A stretch of 63,217 nt of DNA from an uncultured Bacteroidales bacterium (GCA_900317715.1 ONHS01000006.1:1-63217), one strand, 5' to 3'. Numbered from the stretch's first letter, positions 36,225 to 44,572 are shown. Numbers and translations are program-made. Notes: generated from the letters alone by a model not told the origin.

Positions 36225-36958
36225 TTTTTGTTTTTCAGGCAGCGCACCGAATAGAACGCCTCTTTCGGGGTGCAGTTGATTTCCACCGTGGCATTGGTAA
36301 AGTAGAAACGGTGGATGGGGGAGGTGTCGGGACTGCCGTCAGAGCAGGTCCAGAAGCCGGATTCTTTGCCGAAACCGTCCGGCATGCCGTTCCAGAAATT
36401 GCCTGCCGGTAACACGGAAAATCCTGTGCCATTGTTCGTTGCAACATTATCAATAATGCAGCAGGTTGCCCCTTGTGTCATGAAATCGTATTGCCATCCG
36501 TCGGCACTCGCCATCGCCTTGGCCACGTTGTTGACATCCGTGCCGCAGCGGTAGTAATCCTTGTAACCTACGAAATCTTCCACGCCCATCCATTCGAAGT
36601 TGGCGGGAACATGCCAGCCGTCGGGACACGGTCCTTGCACACGACCGTCGGTCTCTTCCGTCGGCTCGGACTTGTCCAGCACGGAATGCCAGGTATATAG
36701 CCTTCCGTAACGGGTGATGTTTTGCGGATCGTTGTTCGGAGCCTGCGGCGCGGGCTGAATCTCGCGCCCGTCCGCGTAATGCAGCGTGCGCAGGTTCTCG
36801 CGCAGCCAGCACTCGTCCCCCATCATCACCGTCTGATATTCATTGCCATCGATGTCTTTCACGGTGCCGCAGTCCTTGACAGGCGGTTGCGCCACAACGA
36901 AAATGGCGACGCTACAAAGAATAGCGGTCGCCAATGTTTTGATATTGAGGATGTTCAT
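36221..36958 (-). CDS. FISUMP-domain secreted protein
   Basis: A 245-residue exported protein with a Fibrobacter succinogenes major paralogous domain. The start at 36958 (MNILNIKTLATAILC) begins the signal peptide; a TTG two codons upstream is less likely. Typical features are CGTVKDIDGNEYQTV, CWLRENLRT, GRLYTW, CPDGWHVP and the closing FYSVRCLKN. The function of the domain is not established; it is common in surface proteins of gut Bacteroidetes. No sorting domain is present. Confidence 0.85.
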   Translation of the reverse strand: MNILNIKTLATAILCSVAIFVVAQPPVKDCGTVKDIDGNEYQTVMMGDECWLRENLRTLHYADGREIQPAPQAPNNDPQNITRYGRLYTWHSVLDKSEPTEETDGRVQGPCPDGWHVPANFEWMGVEDFVGYKDYYRCGTDVNNVAKAMASADGWQYDFMTQGATCCIIDNVATNNGTGFSVLPAGNFWNGMPDGFGKESGFWTCSDGSPDTSPIHRFYFTNATVEINCTPKEAFYSVRCLKNKN

Positions 36959-36988
36959 AATCAATGTTCTAAGGTTGATTAATGGTGT

Positions 36989-37016
36989 GTAGAGACGCGC
37001 CAGGGCACGTCTCTAC
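36989..37016. repeat. Palindromic element GTAGAGACG...CGTCTCTAC
   Basis: A perfect 9-bp inverted repeat surrounds a 10-base GC-rich loop between two minus-strand genes. Similar but degenerate copies lie at 30519-30540 and 41413-41429. It may end transcription of the glycosyltransferase gene or be a mobile REP-like element. Confidence 0.7.
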
Positions 37017-37024
37017 GGGTGCGG

Positions 37025-37981
37025 TTATTCAATCCGGTCGGAAATCAGGTATTTGTTTCTGTCTGATCCGTTGCGGACCACCAATTCCGCGAGGTAGCCG
37101 GACAAGAACAGCATCAAACCGAAGACCATGGCCAACAGCGCAAGGTAGAACAAAGGCTGGTCTGTAACTTGTCGGAAACCAGGGACTTGGTGCGACATAC
37201 GGTATAACTTCTGCGCGATGAGCACGATGGTGATCACGATACCGACAAGGAAGGACAACGAACCCAGTGAACCGAAGAAGTGCATCGGTTTCTTGCCGAA
37301 TTTCGACATGAAACTGACGGTCAGCAGGTCCAGATAACCGTTGATGAAGCGATCCCAGCCGAATTTGGAGACCCCATGCTTGCGTTTCTGGTGGATGACC
37401 ACCTTCTCGCCGATATTGGTGAAACCCGCCCACTTGGCGATGACGGGGATGTAGCGGTGCATCTCGCTATAGACTTCGATGGACTTCACCACGTCTTTCT
37501 TGTAGGCTTTCAGACCGCAGTTGAAGTCGTGGAGCTGGATGCCCGACATCCGGCGCGTGGTCCAGTTAAAGAACTTCGATGGGATGTTCTTCGCTAATTT
37601 TGAATCATAACGCACTTTCTTCCAGCCGGATACGAGATCATAGCCGTCCTCCTTGATCATGCGGAAGAGTTCAGGAATCTCGTCGGGGCTGTCCTGCAGG
37701 TCGGCATCCATGGTGATGACCACATCGCCTTGGCAGGCCTCGAATGCGGTGTTCAACGCCGCCGACTTGCCGTAGTTGCGACGGAACTTGATGCCCTTTA
37801 TATTGGGATTCTTGGCGTGCAGTTCTTGAATCACCGACCACGATTCATCGGTGGATCCATCATCCACCATGATGACTTCGTAAGTGAAGTTGTTTTCTGT
37901 CATGACACGCTCAATCCAAGCGGCCAGTTCAGGAAGCGATTCCGCTTCGTTCAATAAAGGTACTATGACGGAAATGTCCAT
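37025..37981 (-). CDS. Glycosyltransferase family 2 with membrane anchor (GtrB/DPM1-like)
   Basis: A 318-residue GT2 enzyme. Motifs are VIVPLLNEAESL, MVDDGSTDES, MDADLQDSPDE (DxD region) and DFNCGLKAY. Two hydrophobic segments at about residues 235-260 and 280-305 anchor it in the inner membrane, as in polyprenyl-phosphate glucose or mannose synthases. It likely loads a sugar onto undecaprenyl phosphate for use outside. Upstream on the same strand, after a heptamer array, is a DUF4199 gene, a neighbour I recall as common in Bacteroidetes. Confidence 0.9.
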   Translation of the reverse strand: MDISVIVPLLNEAESLPELAAWIERVMTENNFTYEVIMVDDGSTDESWSVIQELHAKNPNIKGIKFRRNYGKSAALNTAFEACQGDVVITMDADLQDSPDEIPELFRMIKEDGYDLVSGWKKVRYDSKLAKNIPSKFFNWTTRRMSGIQLHDFNCGLKAYKKDVVKSIEVYSEMHRYIPVIAKWAGFTNIGEKVVIHQKRKHGVSKFGWDRFINGYLDLLTVSFMSKFGKKPMHFFGSLGSLSFLVGIVITIVLIAQKLYRMSHQVPGFRQVTDQPLFYLALLAMVFGLMLFLSGYLAELVVRNGSDRNKYLISDRIE

Positions 37982-37984
37982 TTC

Positions 37985-38222
37985 TTGGTTTTGGGTTTAG
38001 GGTTTAGGGTTTAGGGTTTAGAGTTTAAGGTTTAGGGTTTAGAGTTTAAGGTTTAGGGTTTAGAGTTTAAGGTTTAGGGTTTAGAGTTTAAGGTTTAGAG
38101 TTTAAGGTTTAGGGTTTAAGGTTTAGGGTTTAGGGTCGAGGGTCAAAGTTCAAAGTTCAAAGTTCAAAGTTCAAGAATCATAAGTCACAAATCATACGTC
38201 ACACGTCATACGTCATACGTCA
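37985..38222. repeat. Heptamer array showing stepwise change of unit
   Basis: From left to right the plus strand reads GTTTAGG/GTTTAAG units, then GGTCGAG, GGTCAAA, GTTCAAA (four copies), then AATCATA, AGTCACA and GTCATAC/GTCACAC. The period stays 7 bp throughout, and the last unit supplies the TGA stop of the DUF4199 gene on the minus strand. Confidence 0.93.
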
Positions 38223-39149
38223 CACGTCCTTCGTCTCTTCCGACGGGGTGTACTCCTCAATCGGTTTCTTCGACGTGTAGTTGAACATGGAGACGAAGAG
38301 GCCGAAGAACATGCCGTAGAGCAGGTACATCATGGCGCTGACGCCGGCGTATTTACCGTTCTGGTCGTAGTGCGGCACCCGCGACTTGTTCTCCTCGTAG
38401 CGTTTCTCCAGCGGGTCGATGCTGACGAGCGTGTCGTTGGTCTGCTGCACGATCTCCTGCACGTAAGGCGTGGAGCTCTTTCCTTCGTTCTGTTCGGTGT
38501 AGCTCACCAGCGTTTCCATCAGCACTCTCTTGGCGTAGGGGGTGAAGTTGCCGAGTTTGTACTCCTCCTTGTCCGCTTCGGGCTTGGAACGCAGCTTGTT
38601 GACGTAGAATTGCTGGAAAACCAGGATGCCGCTGTTGATCTCGTCGCGCACCGATTGCTGCAGCGAATCAGTGGTCAGACAGCCTTCTGTCTTGAAAACG
38701 GCCGTGTTGAGCAGGGCCTCCTTGCGGTTGTCCAACAAAGCTGCCGCCGCTTCGGAGTACTCTTTCAGCTCCCCGTTCGTCAGCGTGTCTTTGGCCAGAT
38801 TCTGCTTGTATTTCGCCAACGCCACGGTGTATTTTTGCTGCAGACCGTCCTTTTCGATGACAGAGTAATGGACCATGTCGTAGCCGAAAAGGAGGATGGC
38901 GCCGATGAGGGAGATGACGATGCAGCTTCGGAAAGCCTTGGCGAACGACAGCCGTTCGGTGAAGCTCTCCTTGAACTCGCGCACGCCGAAGTGCAATACG
39001 AGAATGAAGCCGACAATCATCGCCAAATCAAGCACTTGGCTGGCGCTGTAATCGACCTTCCGGGCGAACATCTTCAGGAGCTCCAATCCTGCCAGCATCA
39101 CGCCCAAAATGACACCCCACTTGAGGTGTGTTTTCCAGAAATTGTTCAT
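38220..39149 (-). CDS. DUF4199 domain-containing membrane protein
   Basis: A 309-residue inner-membrane protein. Hydrophobic segments lie near residues 8-30, 38-55, 72-92 and 270-290, with a long soluble charged region between (rich in Lys, Glu, Gln). The N-terminal half, including SFAKAFRSCIVISLIGAILL, fits DUF4199. The insert is longer than the typical family size of about 170-200 residues. The start at 39149 (MNNFWKTHLKWG) is preferred, since upstream codons lie in repeats. The TGA stop is inside a GTGTGAC heptamer. Function unknown. Confidence 0.7.
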   Translation of the reverse strand: MNNFWKTHLKWGVILGVMLAGLELLKMFARKVDYSASQVLDLAMIVGFILVLHFGVREFKESFTERLSFAKAFRSCIVISLIGAILLFGYDMVHYSVIEKDGLQQKYTVALAKYKQNLAKDTLTNGELKEYSEAAAALLDNRKEALLNTAVFKTEGCLTTDSLQQSVRDEINSGILVFQQFYVNKLRSKPEADKEEYKLGNFTPYAKRVLMETLVSYTEQNEGKSSTPYVQEIVQQTNDTLVSIDPLEKRYEENKSRVPHYDQNGKYAGVSAMMYLLYGMFFGLFVSMFNYTSKKPIEEYTPSEETKDV

Positions 39150-39159
39150 TTTGGCTTTT

Positions 39160-39231
39160 GATTTTTGACGCATGACGTATGACTTGTGACCTTTGACTAG
39201 CACAAGTCATACGTCATACATCATACGTCTT
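39160..39231. repeat. GTCATAC heptamer array with inverted halves
   Basis: GCATGACGTATGAC on the left is repeated in inverse as GTCATACGTCATAC on the right, with CTTGTGACC between, so the stretch can fold into a hairpin. It fills the space between the DUF4199 and epimerase genes. Confidence 0.85.
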
Positions 39232-39634
39232 ATTTCGGGCAGCAGAACTCGGTGAGGACGCTGCAGGTGGACTTCGGGTGAGCGAAACCGATCATGAGGC
39301 CTTCGGCGCCGGGACGGGCAGCCTTGTCGATAAGGCGCACTTGCTTCTCTTCCAGTTCGTGCAATGCTTCGTTCGTGTCGGGAACGGCAAAAGCGATGTG
39401 ATGGATGCCCTCGCCCTTGTTCTCGATGAACTTCGCGATGGTGCTCTCAGGGCTCGTCGGCTCCAGAAGCTCGATCTTGGTTTGACCAACCTTGAAGAAC
39501 GCGGTCTTCACTTTCTGGTCGGCGACCTCTTCGATGTTGTAGCATTTCATTCCCAGGATGTTCTCGTAATAGGGAATAGCGGTTTCCAAACTTTTCACGG
39601 CAATGCCGAGATGTTCAATGTGGGTGATGTTCAT
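39230..39634 (-). CDS. mce: Methylmalonyl-CoA epimerase
   Basis: A 134-residue vicinal-oxygen-chelate protein that interconverts (R)- and (S)-methylmalonyl-CoA, a step in propionate formation from succinate. The two beta-alpha-beta modules carry the metal-site elements HIEHLGIAV, GIHHIAFAV and the glutamate in KIELLEP. The length is normal. Mutase and decarboxylase genes are not in this window. Confidence 0.93.
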   Translation of the reverse strand: MNITHIEHLGIAVKSLETAIPYYENILGMKCYNIEEVADQKVKTAFFKVGQTKIELLEPTSPESTIAKFIENKGEGIHHIAFAVPDTNEALHELEEKQVRLIDKAARPGAEGLMIGFAHPKSTCSVLTEFCCPK

Positions 39635-39651
39635 ACTTTATTGTTTTTTTT

Positions 39652-39794
39652 GTTTGTTACTTCGTGTTTGTTACTTCGTGTTTGTTACTTCGTGTTGATT
39701 ACTTCGTGTTGATTACTTCGTGTTAGTTGGTTTCGCTTTTAATTATGAATTATGCATTATGCATTATGCATTATGAATTATGAATTATGAATTA
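39652..39794. repeat. 14-bp and 7-bp tandem arrays
   Basis: Five copies of GTTTGTTACTTCGT (14 bp, twice the usual period; the last two have GTTGATTACTTCGT) are followed by seven ATTATGA/ATTATGC units. The array ends 2 bp from the stop codon of the methyltransferase gene. Confidence 0.93.
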
Positions 39795-39795
39795 C

Positions 39796-40593
39796 TCAAT
39801 CCCTGTCCGGCGTGGCGTCCAGCCATTTCGTCTTGTGTTTGATGAGTTTGATGAGCAGGGCGATGATGGTGTAGGCGATGAGGAGGTAGAGGGAAGGACG
39901 GAGCCAGTTGAGGCTGTCGCAGGCTCCTTTTCCGGCGTTACGGACATCAATCAGGTAGTAGAGGATGTAGTCGAGGACGGTGTAGGTGAAGATGGCGGAC
40001 ATGATCGTGGCGTATTCGCGGCGGATGAAGGTCTTCCATGAGAATTGGAGCATGCCGCCTTCGTAGAGCGACCATTTCGGGAGGAATGCGGGGACGCGGG
40101 ACGCCCATTCTTCGAATTCGTCGCCGTATTTGCCGCGCAGGAACGCCTCTTCGGTCATCATAATGCGCTCATAGTAAATCCAATAGACGAGGGATACGAT
40201 GATAAAGGCGAAGGCGTTCATGGTATAGACGAGCAGTCCGGCCCAAATCAGGTAGTTGGCGAGGTAGAGCGGGTGTCTAACCACGGAGTAGATGCCCTTG
40301 GTGTTAAGGTGGTTGGCCACCTGGTGGGTGGTGTTGCGCCCGGAAGTCCCTTTCGGGGAGGTGCATACCGTGTAGGCGCGCAATGCGAGTCCTGCGATGA
40401 CCAGCAGCACGGAAACGATGGTGCAGATAACGTAAACCGGAGAGCTGAAGTCGGTGATGGTAATACTATCGTAGAGATTTTGGTTGGAGAAGAACAGTAT
40501 GGGCAGAGAAAGCACGAAAATGAGCACGGGGATTTGTCCTCTGTACTTGAAAAGTTTCGCGCCAGTCGCCTCCATTGATTGAATCAGAGCCAT
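39796..40593 (-). CDS. Membrane methyltransferase of the isoprenylcysteine methyltransferase (ICMT/PEMT) type
   Basis: A 265-residue polytopic protein with about six hydrophobic segments. The SAM-site motif GIYSVVRHPLYLANYLIW near residues 100-117 and the later EEAFLRGKYGDEFEEWASRV match the ICMT/PEMT superfamily. Bacterial members methylate lipids or lipid-linked groups; the substrate is not predictable here. It has its own promoter and stands upstream of the epimerase gene on the same strand. Confidence 0.8.
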   Translation of the reverse strand: MALIQSMEATGAKLFKYRGQIPVLIFVLSLPILFFSNQNLYDSITITDFSSPVYVICTIVSVLLVIAGLALRAYTVCTSPKGTSGRNTTHQVANHLNTKGIYSVVRHPLYLANYLIWAGLLVYTMNAFAFIIVSLVYWIYYERIMMTEEAFLRGKYGDEFEEWASRVPAFLPKWSLYEGGMLQFSWKTFIRREYATIMSAIFTYTVLDYILYYLIDVRNAGKGACDSLNWLRPSLYLLIAYTIIALLIKLIKHKTKWLDATPDRD

Positions 40594-40620
40594 CTTTTTC
40601 TGCTGTTTTTATTCGGGGTG

Positions 40621-40628
40621 CAAAGATA
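40621..40628 (-). promoter_or_regulatory. -7 promoter element TATCTTTG
   Basis: On the minus strand TATCTTTGCACCCC lies 27 bp before the methyltransferase start at 40593. Confidence 0.65.
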
Positions 40629-40650
40629 CATAAAATACGAATACGCACGA

Positions 40651-40678
40651 AAAAAGGATGGCCAAAGCCACCCTTTTT
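40651..40678 (-). terminator. Terminator after rplS
   Basis: On the minus strand AAAGGGTGGC pairs with GCCATCCTTTTTT (one G-T pair), followed by T residues. It can act in both directions. Confidence 0.8.
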
Positions 40679-40707
40679 CATTAACCATTAAAATCTTTAC
40701 ATTATGA

Positions 40708-41061
40708 TTACCCTCTGCGCTCTTTAATGCGGGCTTTCTTACCCGTCAAATTACGGAGATAGTAAATTCTTGCTCTTCTCACGACACCGCGTTTCACCAC
40801 TTTCAGGTCAGCAATCATCGGGGAGGTGAAGGGGAAAACTCTTTCCACGCCGATACCGCCGGAGATCTTTCTCACGGTGAAGGTTTTGTTCACGCCGCTG
40901 CCCTTGATTTGCAGGACAACACCCTGGAACTGCTGGATACGCTCTTTTGAACCCTCAACGATTCTGTAAGAAACGTTCACGGTGTCACCAGCTTTAAACT
41001 TCGGAAACTCTTGGGTCGTTATGAAGTTATCTTCTACGTACTGAATCAATTCGTGTTTCAT
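40708..41061 (-). CDS. rplS: 50S ribosomal protein L19
   Basis: A 117-residue L19, located at the 30S-50S interface of the ribosome. The family pattern [23 protein letters not shown] and the C-terminal [18 protein letters not shown] are clear. The start at 41061 ([10 protein letters not shown]) is the usual L19 start and is preferred over an upstream in-frame codon. It has its own promoter and terminator. rpsP-rimM-trmD, common neighbours elsewhere, are not here. Confidence 0.97.
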   Translation of the reverse strand: MKHELIQYVEDNFITTQEFPKFKAGDTVNVSYRIVEGSKERIQQFQGVVLQIKGSGVNKTFTVRKISGGIGVERVFPFTSPMIADLKVVKRGVVRRARIYYLRNLTGKKARIKERRG

Positions 41062-41114
41062 TGCCTTATCTTTTTCTACGTTAATCTCTATTTTCTCTCT
41101 CAATTTTGAGGTTG

Positions 41115-41122
41115 CAAAAATA
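41115..41122 (-). promoter_or_regulatory. -7 promoter element TATTTTTG for rplS
   Basis: On the minus strand TATTTTTGCAACC lies about 53 bp before the rplS start. Confidence 0.65.
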
Positions 41123-41451
41123 CACTTTTTTTGAATATCCGCAATAGGCTGCCAAATATTTTTCTTTTATTTTTATCTGACTGAGAATCAATAATTTATA
41201 TAATTCAATGAATTGGACTTGGATTTTTTTGTCGGATGATGGCGGTCATTTTGCGCAACTAATTGTGTGAAAATTACATATCCCCGCCTTCGCTCTCGTT
41301 TCATTCATCCGCGTTCTGAAGTTGATGTGAATTAGACGATCCCCAATATGTCCCGCACCGCCTTTGCCCAAATCTATGATGCTAATTTTATATTGTATTT
41401 ATTATATAGAGATAGAGATCGCGTCTCTACTTTTTTATGAGAAAAAAAAAT
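41123..41451. other. Gene-free AT-rich stretch
   Basis: No convincing reading frame is present. The only structure I see is a hairpin at 41413-41429 (TAGAGA with TCTCTA around TCGCG), related to the GTAGAGACG palindrome at 36989. The stretch may be the eroded remains of an older gene. Confidence 0.4.
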
Positions 41452-41459
41452 TATCTTTG
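41452..41459 (+). promoter_or_regulatory. -7 promoter element TATCTTTG before a gene remnant
   Basis: A good TATCTTTGCCGTC match stands 26 bp before the ATG of the remnant at 41486, so the promoter seems to have outlived its gene. Confidence 0.5.
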
Positions 41460-41485
41460 CCGTCTAAAACTAAACTGTACAAATT

Positions 41486-41646
41486 ATGACTAAAGCAGAG
41501 CAGTAAGTTAAGGCTTTATTGTCTGCGATTGTCTGACAGCGTACTGATAGTAGGAAACGGAGGCCCTAAAACTTAATTTCACACTGGCAACATTAGCAAA
41601 GATTTCCGCTGCATTGGGCGTCTCTCTTATTTCGATTGGGCAGTAA
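41486..41646 (+). pseudogene. Remnant of an XRE-like helix-turn-helix gene
   Basis: An ATG after a good promoter opens MTKAEQ and then stops. Further on, in another frame, the sequence encodes LNFTLATLAKISAALGVSL and stops at 41644-41646. This is the recognition-helix end pattern (TLxTLxKIxxALGVSL) of XRE/Cro-type regulators. The middle contains several stops in all frames. I read it as a small decayed regulator gene. The 3' side is bordered by a heptamer array. Confidence 0.45.
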
Positions 41647-41667
41647 AAAACAAACCGTTGAAGCAGC

Positions 41668-41760
41668 TAATAGCCAACAGCTAGTTAGCAGTTAGTAGTT
41701 AGTAGTTAGCAGTTACAACCAACGGCAAACAGCTAACAGCCAATAGCCAAGAGCCAATAG
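41668..41760. repeat. Heptamer array with inverted halves before tRNA-His terminator
   Basis: AGTTAGC/AGTTAGT units are flanked by AGCCAAC and AGCTAAC units of the complementary sense. The period is 7 bp and the two senses can pair. Confidence 0.85.
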
Positions 41761-41769
41761 CAAAAAAAA

Positions 41770-41803
41770 CAGCGCTTTACTTCTGTAAAGCGCTGCTTTT
41801 TTT
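41770..41803 (-). terminator. Terminator after tRNA-His
   Basis: CAGCGCTTTAC pairs perfectly with GTAAAGCGCTG around TTCT, with A and T runs on both sides, so it can act in both directions. Confidence 0.92.
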
Positions 41804-41805
41804 CG

Positions 41806-41880
41806 GGCGGCAGGTCGGATTCGAACCGACGACCCACGGAACCACAATCCGGTACTCTAACCAACTGAGCTACAACCGCC
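41806..41880 (-). tRNA. tRNA-His (anticodon GTG)
   Basis: The minus strand folds into a cloverleaf: acceptor GCGGTTG with CTGCCGC, the D arm TAGCTCAGTTGGTTAGAGTA, an anticodon stem CCGGA/TTCCG-type around GTG, and the T arm GTCGGTTCGAATCCGAC. An extra G at position -1 opposite a C discriminator is the tRNA-His hallmark. CCA is not encoded. A -7 element lies upstream and a strong terminator downstream. Confidence 0.96.
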
Positions 41881-41906
41881 ATGTTTGGTGTCTCAAAAAG
41901 ACGCGG

Positions 41907-41914
41907 CAAAAATA
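41907..41914 (-). promoter_or_regulatory. -7 promoter element TATTTTTG for tRNA-His
   Basis: On the minus strand TATTTTTGCCGCG lies 27 bp before the mature 5' end of the tRNA. Confidence 0.7.
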
Positions 41915-41994
41915 CACTTTTTTTGAATATCTACAACATGCCGCGAAATTTTTTTATTTCAGCAAACAGAGACGGGGATTGAGGCCTCCGCGTC

Positions 41995-44304
41995 TTATGA
42001 CTTGATGAACTGCGTGCGTGCCACCGACTGCCCTTTTTTGTATAAAACAATAATGTAATTTCCTGACTGTAAATTGTTTATATTGATATCTTGCACGTCT
42101 CCGCTGACCTTGACGGTTCTGATTTTATGTCCTACGGAGTCGAAAATAATCGCTTTGTCCACCATGTCGGACTGCGTTCTCAGCGTGAGGGTGTGGGTGG
42201 CGGGGTTGGGGGAGACGCTCATTTTGACCCGATTCAGGGAAGGAATAGACACCTCTTCGTCCGCCATGGCGAAACAGTACTGACCGGACAGCATCTCGTG
42301 GGTGGAGATGAGGGCGTTGTAAGGACTGCCCGTTCTGTTGTAGGGTATCGGGGTCCATTCTGCATCGGCATCGGGACGGTACATCAGTTTCAGATTGTCG
42401 TAGGTGTCGCCGTCGGCGAAGAGCTCGTAGTCATGTTGGTTGTTGCTGCGCGCCACGCGGAATGTCCAGTGTCCATTCACGATTCCGCTGGTGGAATGAA
42501 CGGTCCAATAGTGCGTTGTGGAGAATTTGTGATAGCCGTCGGGTAGGGGAGAGGGTGCGCTGGGTGCCACGAAATGATGCTCTACGCGAATCAGTGCCGT
42601 ATCGCTCATCTGCTCGATGGTGGCGTAGCATTTCGTTTCGCCGCAGGTGATTTCTTCCGGCGTAGCCACGATGCCCGTGAAGTCGATGGTGGCGTCCGAA
42701 AGCTTGTCGTTGTAGTTGGCGATGGCGAATGCCGGTTGGAACGGCACCAGGAACATCAGGTTGGTGCTATCACCCGAAACAAGCTGACTCTCAGCGGTGT
42801 AGAATTCTCTGTCGGCGGAGACGAACGTGACTTCCACGGGGACGTCCGTGTAGAGGTGCTCCGTGCCGTAGCCTTTCTGTCGCACCGTCACCTCATAGTT
42901 GCCGCAGGACAAGGGGACAATCCGGTCGATGTCGAAGTCCGCAAACCCCGGTTGATGAATCCAATCTTCGTAGAAATGCATCAGATTCATCCCGGAAACC
43001 TGTGTCAAGTAGGTGAAAAATTCGTGGGAATTGATGTTTTGATAGGCATATTGGTCCAAAAGTTGTCGCAAACTGCTGAAAAACAGCGAATCGCCCATGT
43101 AGGTGCGCAGGGAATGGATCACCAGTCCGCCCTTCTGGTAGGAGTGCATGCCATACGTATGTTCTTGAGGCACATTGTCTAACGCGTACAAACCTTCGTC
43201 GCTGCTGACAATGGTTTGCAGGGTGTTGTCGTGGATGCTCCGGATATTCTTCAGGTATTCGTCTGAACTTTCCGTGGAGTAGAGCCATCCCAGGACCAGA
43301 GATTCCGCATAATCCGCAAAACCTTCGTTGATCCACATCTCCTCGGCCCGTTCGCAAGTGATGAGGTCGCCGAACCAATGGTGGAACAGCTCGTGCATAA
43401 TGGTGCCTTCGTACATGAGGTTGCCGTTTACGGCTACATTGGGCAGGGCGATATTGGTGGCGTGTTCCATCGCGCCGCCGGTCATGCCCACGCACACGTA
43501 ACCCACGCGAGGCCAGCGATAAGGACCGAAGAATTCCTCATATTTGCGCAAAACCGACTTCAGATGCACGAAGGAGGCCGGGATGTTGGGGTAAATGTTC
43601 GGGGCGGTGTATATGGCGATGGGAATCTCCCCATTCATGCCGTGAAACGTGTCGGCATGGCAAAGGTAGTCGCCCACCGCCATGGATACCAGATAAGTCG
43701 GAACGGGCAGGTTGAGCGCCCAATCCCATACGCGTGTGCCGTCGGCGAGGGTGGTGGAGTCCGTCAGCAGTCCGTTGCAGACGGCTCTTTTGCCGTTTTG
43801 GGTGCGGATATGGAAATTGTAGGTCGATTTGTCGGTGAACTCGTCCATGCAGGGAAACCAGCAACGACCGTAAGCGTGCGGCTGGTCGTAAAGCGCAACG
43901 CCCACGTTATAAGCGTATTCGCCGTTGAAGTAGAAGCCCCCGAAGGAGATGTCATGAGGCGGAACGCCGTGGTAAAAGACGCGCACCTGTGCGGTGTCGC
44001 CGCTCTGCATCGTCGGCACATCAATGAAGATGTCCTCCCCGACATGCGAGAAGTTGGCCGTTTGCTCATTCACCTTCACCGAATCGGTGGTCAGCCCCAT
44101 CAAATCCAGCCGGAGTTGGTGGAGGTTGTTCACTTTTGCGACCACGGTAAGTTCCGTACGACCCTCCACCACATGGTTGGTGAAGTCCACCACGGAAAGG
44201 GTGAGGTCATAATGTGCGACATGCACGGAATCAGTACGCTGCTGCGCGAAGCCGAGAGTCCAAAGCAGCGTTAATGCGCAGAAAAGGGAAAGAGAGTTTT
44301 TCAT
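41995..44304 (-). CDS. Secreted M1 family aminopeptidase-like metallopeptidase with T9SS sorting domain
   Basis: A 769-residue exported zinc peptidase. The start at 44304 (MKNSLSLFCALTLLW) begins the signal peptide; three earlier codons lie in a repeat. The zinc site is HELFHHWFGDL with the third ligand in NEGFADYAE about 18 residues later, and the exopeptidase motif is GGAMEHAT. The N-terminal beta-saddle domain and the helical domain following the active site are present. The C-terminus is a T9SS sorting domain (VSPNPATHTLTLRT, then SGNYIIVLY). The enzyme would be delivered to the cell surface or medium and trim peptides. Confidence 0.92.
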   Translation of the reverse strand: MKNSLSLFCALTLLWTLGFAQQRTDSVHVAHYDLTLSVVDFTNHVVEGRTELTVVAKVNNLHQLRLDLMGLTTDSVKVNEQTANFSHVGEDIFIDVPTMQSGDTAQVRVFYHGVPPHDISFGGFYFNGEYAYNVGVALYDQPHAYGRCWFPCMDEFTDKSTYNFHIRTQNGKRAVCNGLLTDSTTLADGTRVWDWALNLPVPTYLVSMAVGDYLCHADTFHGMNGEIPIAIYTAPNIYPNIPASFVHLKSVLRKYEEFFGPYRWPRVGYVCVGMTGGAMEHATNIALPNVAVNGNLMYEGTIMHELFHHWFGDLITCERAEEMWINEGFADYAESLVLGWLYSTESSDEYLKNIRSIHDNTLQTIVSSDEGLYALDNVPQEHTYGMHSYQKGGLVIHSLRTYMGDSLFFSSLRQLLDQYAYQNINSHEFFTYLTQVSGMNLMHFYEDWIHQPGFADFDIDRIVPLSCGNYEVTVRQKGYGTEHLYTDVPVEVTFVSADREFYTAESQLVSGDSTNLMFLVPFQPAFAIANYNDKLSDATIDFTGIVATPEEITCGETKCYATIEQMSDTALIRVEHHFVAPSAPSPLPDGYHKFSTTHYWTVHSTSGIVNGHWTFRVARSNNQHDYELFADGDTYDNLKLMYRPDADAEWTPIPYNRTGSPYNALISTHEMLSGQYCFAMADEEVSIPSLNRVKMSVSPNPATHTLTLRTQSDMVDKAIIFDSVGHKIRTVKVSGDVQDININNLQSGNYIIVLYKKGQSVARTQFIKS

Positions 44305-44572
44305 ATAATTCATAATTCATAATTCATAATTCACAATTCACAAGTCAAAGGTCCAAGATCCAGGTTCCAAGTTCCAAGGTCCAAGTTCCATGATCCAAGT
44401 TCCAAGTTCAAACGTCATACGTCACAAGTCATAAGTCTATGTCTAAGTTCTATGTTTAAGTTCTAAGTCTAAGTCTATGTCTAAGTCTCAGTCATTCCAA
44501 GGCATCCCTACCTCGCCAGTGCACGACCAGCATCCAACTACTAACTGCTAACTACTAACTGCTAACTGCACG
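44305..44572. repeat. Long heptamer array with many related units, overlapping the tcdA 3' end
   Basis: The plus strand passes from ATTCATA/ATTCACA through AGTCAAA, GGTCCAA, GATCCAG, GTTCCAA, GTTCAAA, GTCATAC, GTCACAA, GTCATAA to GTCTATG/GTCTAAG, all with a 7-bp period. After a short unique stretch (44493-44530) it closes with CTAACTA/CTAACTG units that encode the last residues and stop of TcdA on the minus strand. Neighbouring units differ by one or two bases. Confidence 0.93.

Noticed and set aside
37985..38140. TTTAGGG repeats resembling eukaryotic telomere repeats
   Set aside because: They are internal, flanked by bacterial genes, mixed with other heptamers of the same period and occur at many loci; they belong to the heptamer family.
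39652..39721. Regular 14-bp repeats that might be a CRISPR array
   Set aside because: There are no spacers; the copies are directly adjacent, and no cas genes are present.
43484..43510. GAMEN motif changed to GGAMEHAT in the M1 peptidase, as a sign of lost activity
   Set aside because: To my knowledge, variants with His in place of Asn are common in secreted bacterial M1 peptidases, and the zinc site is intact.
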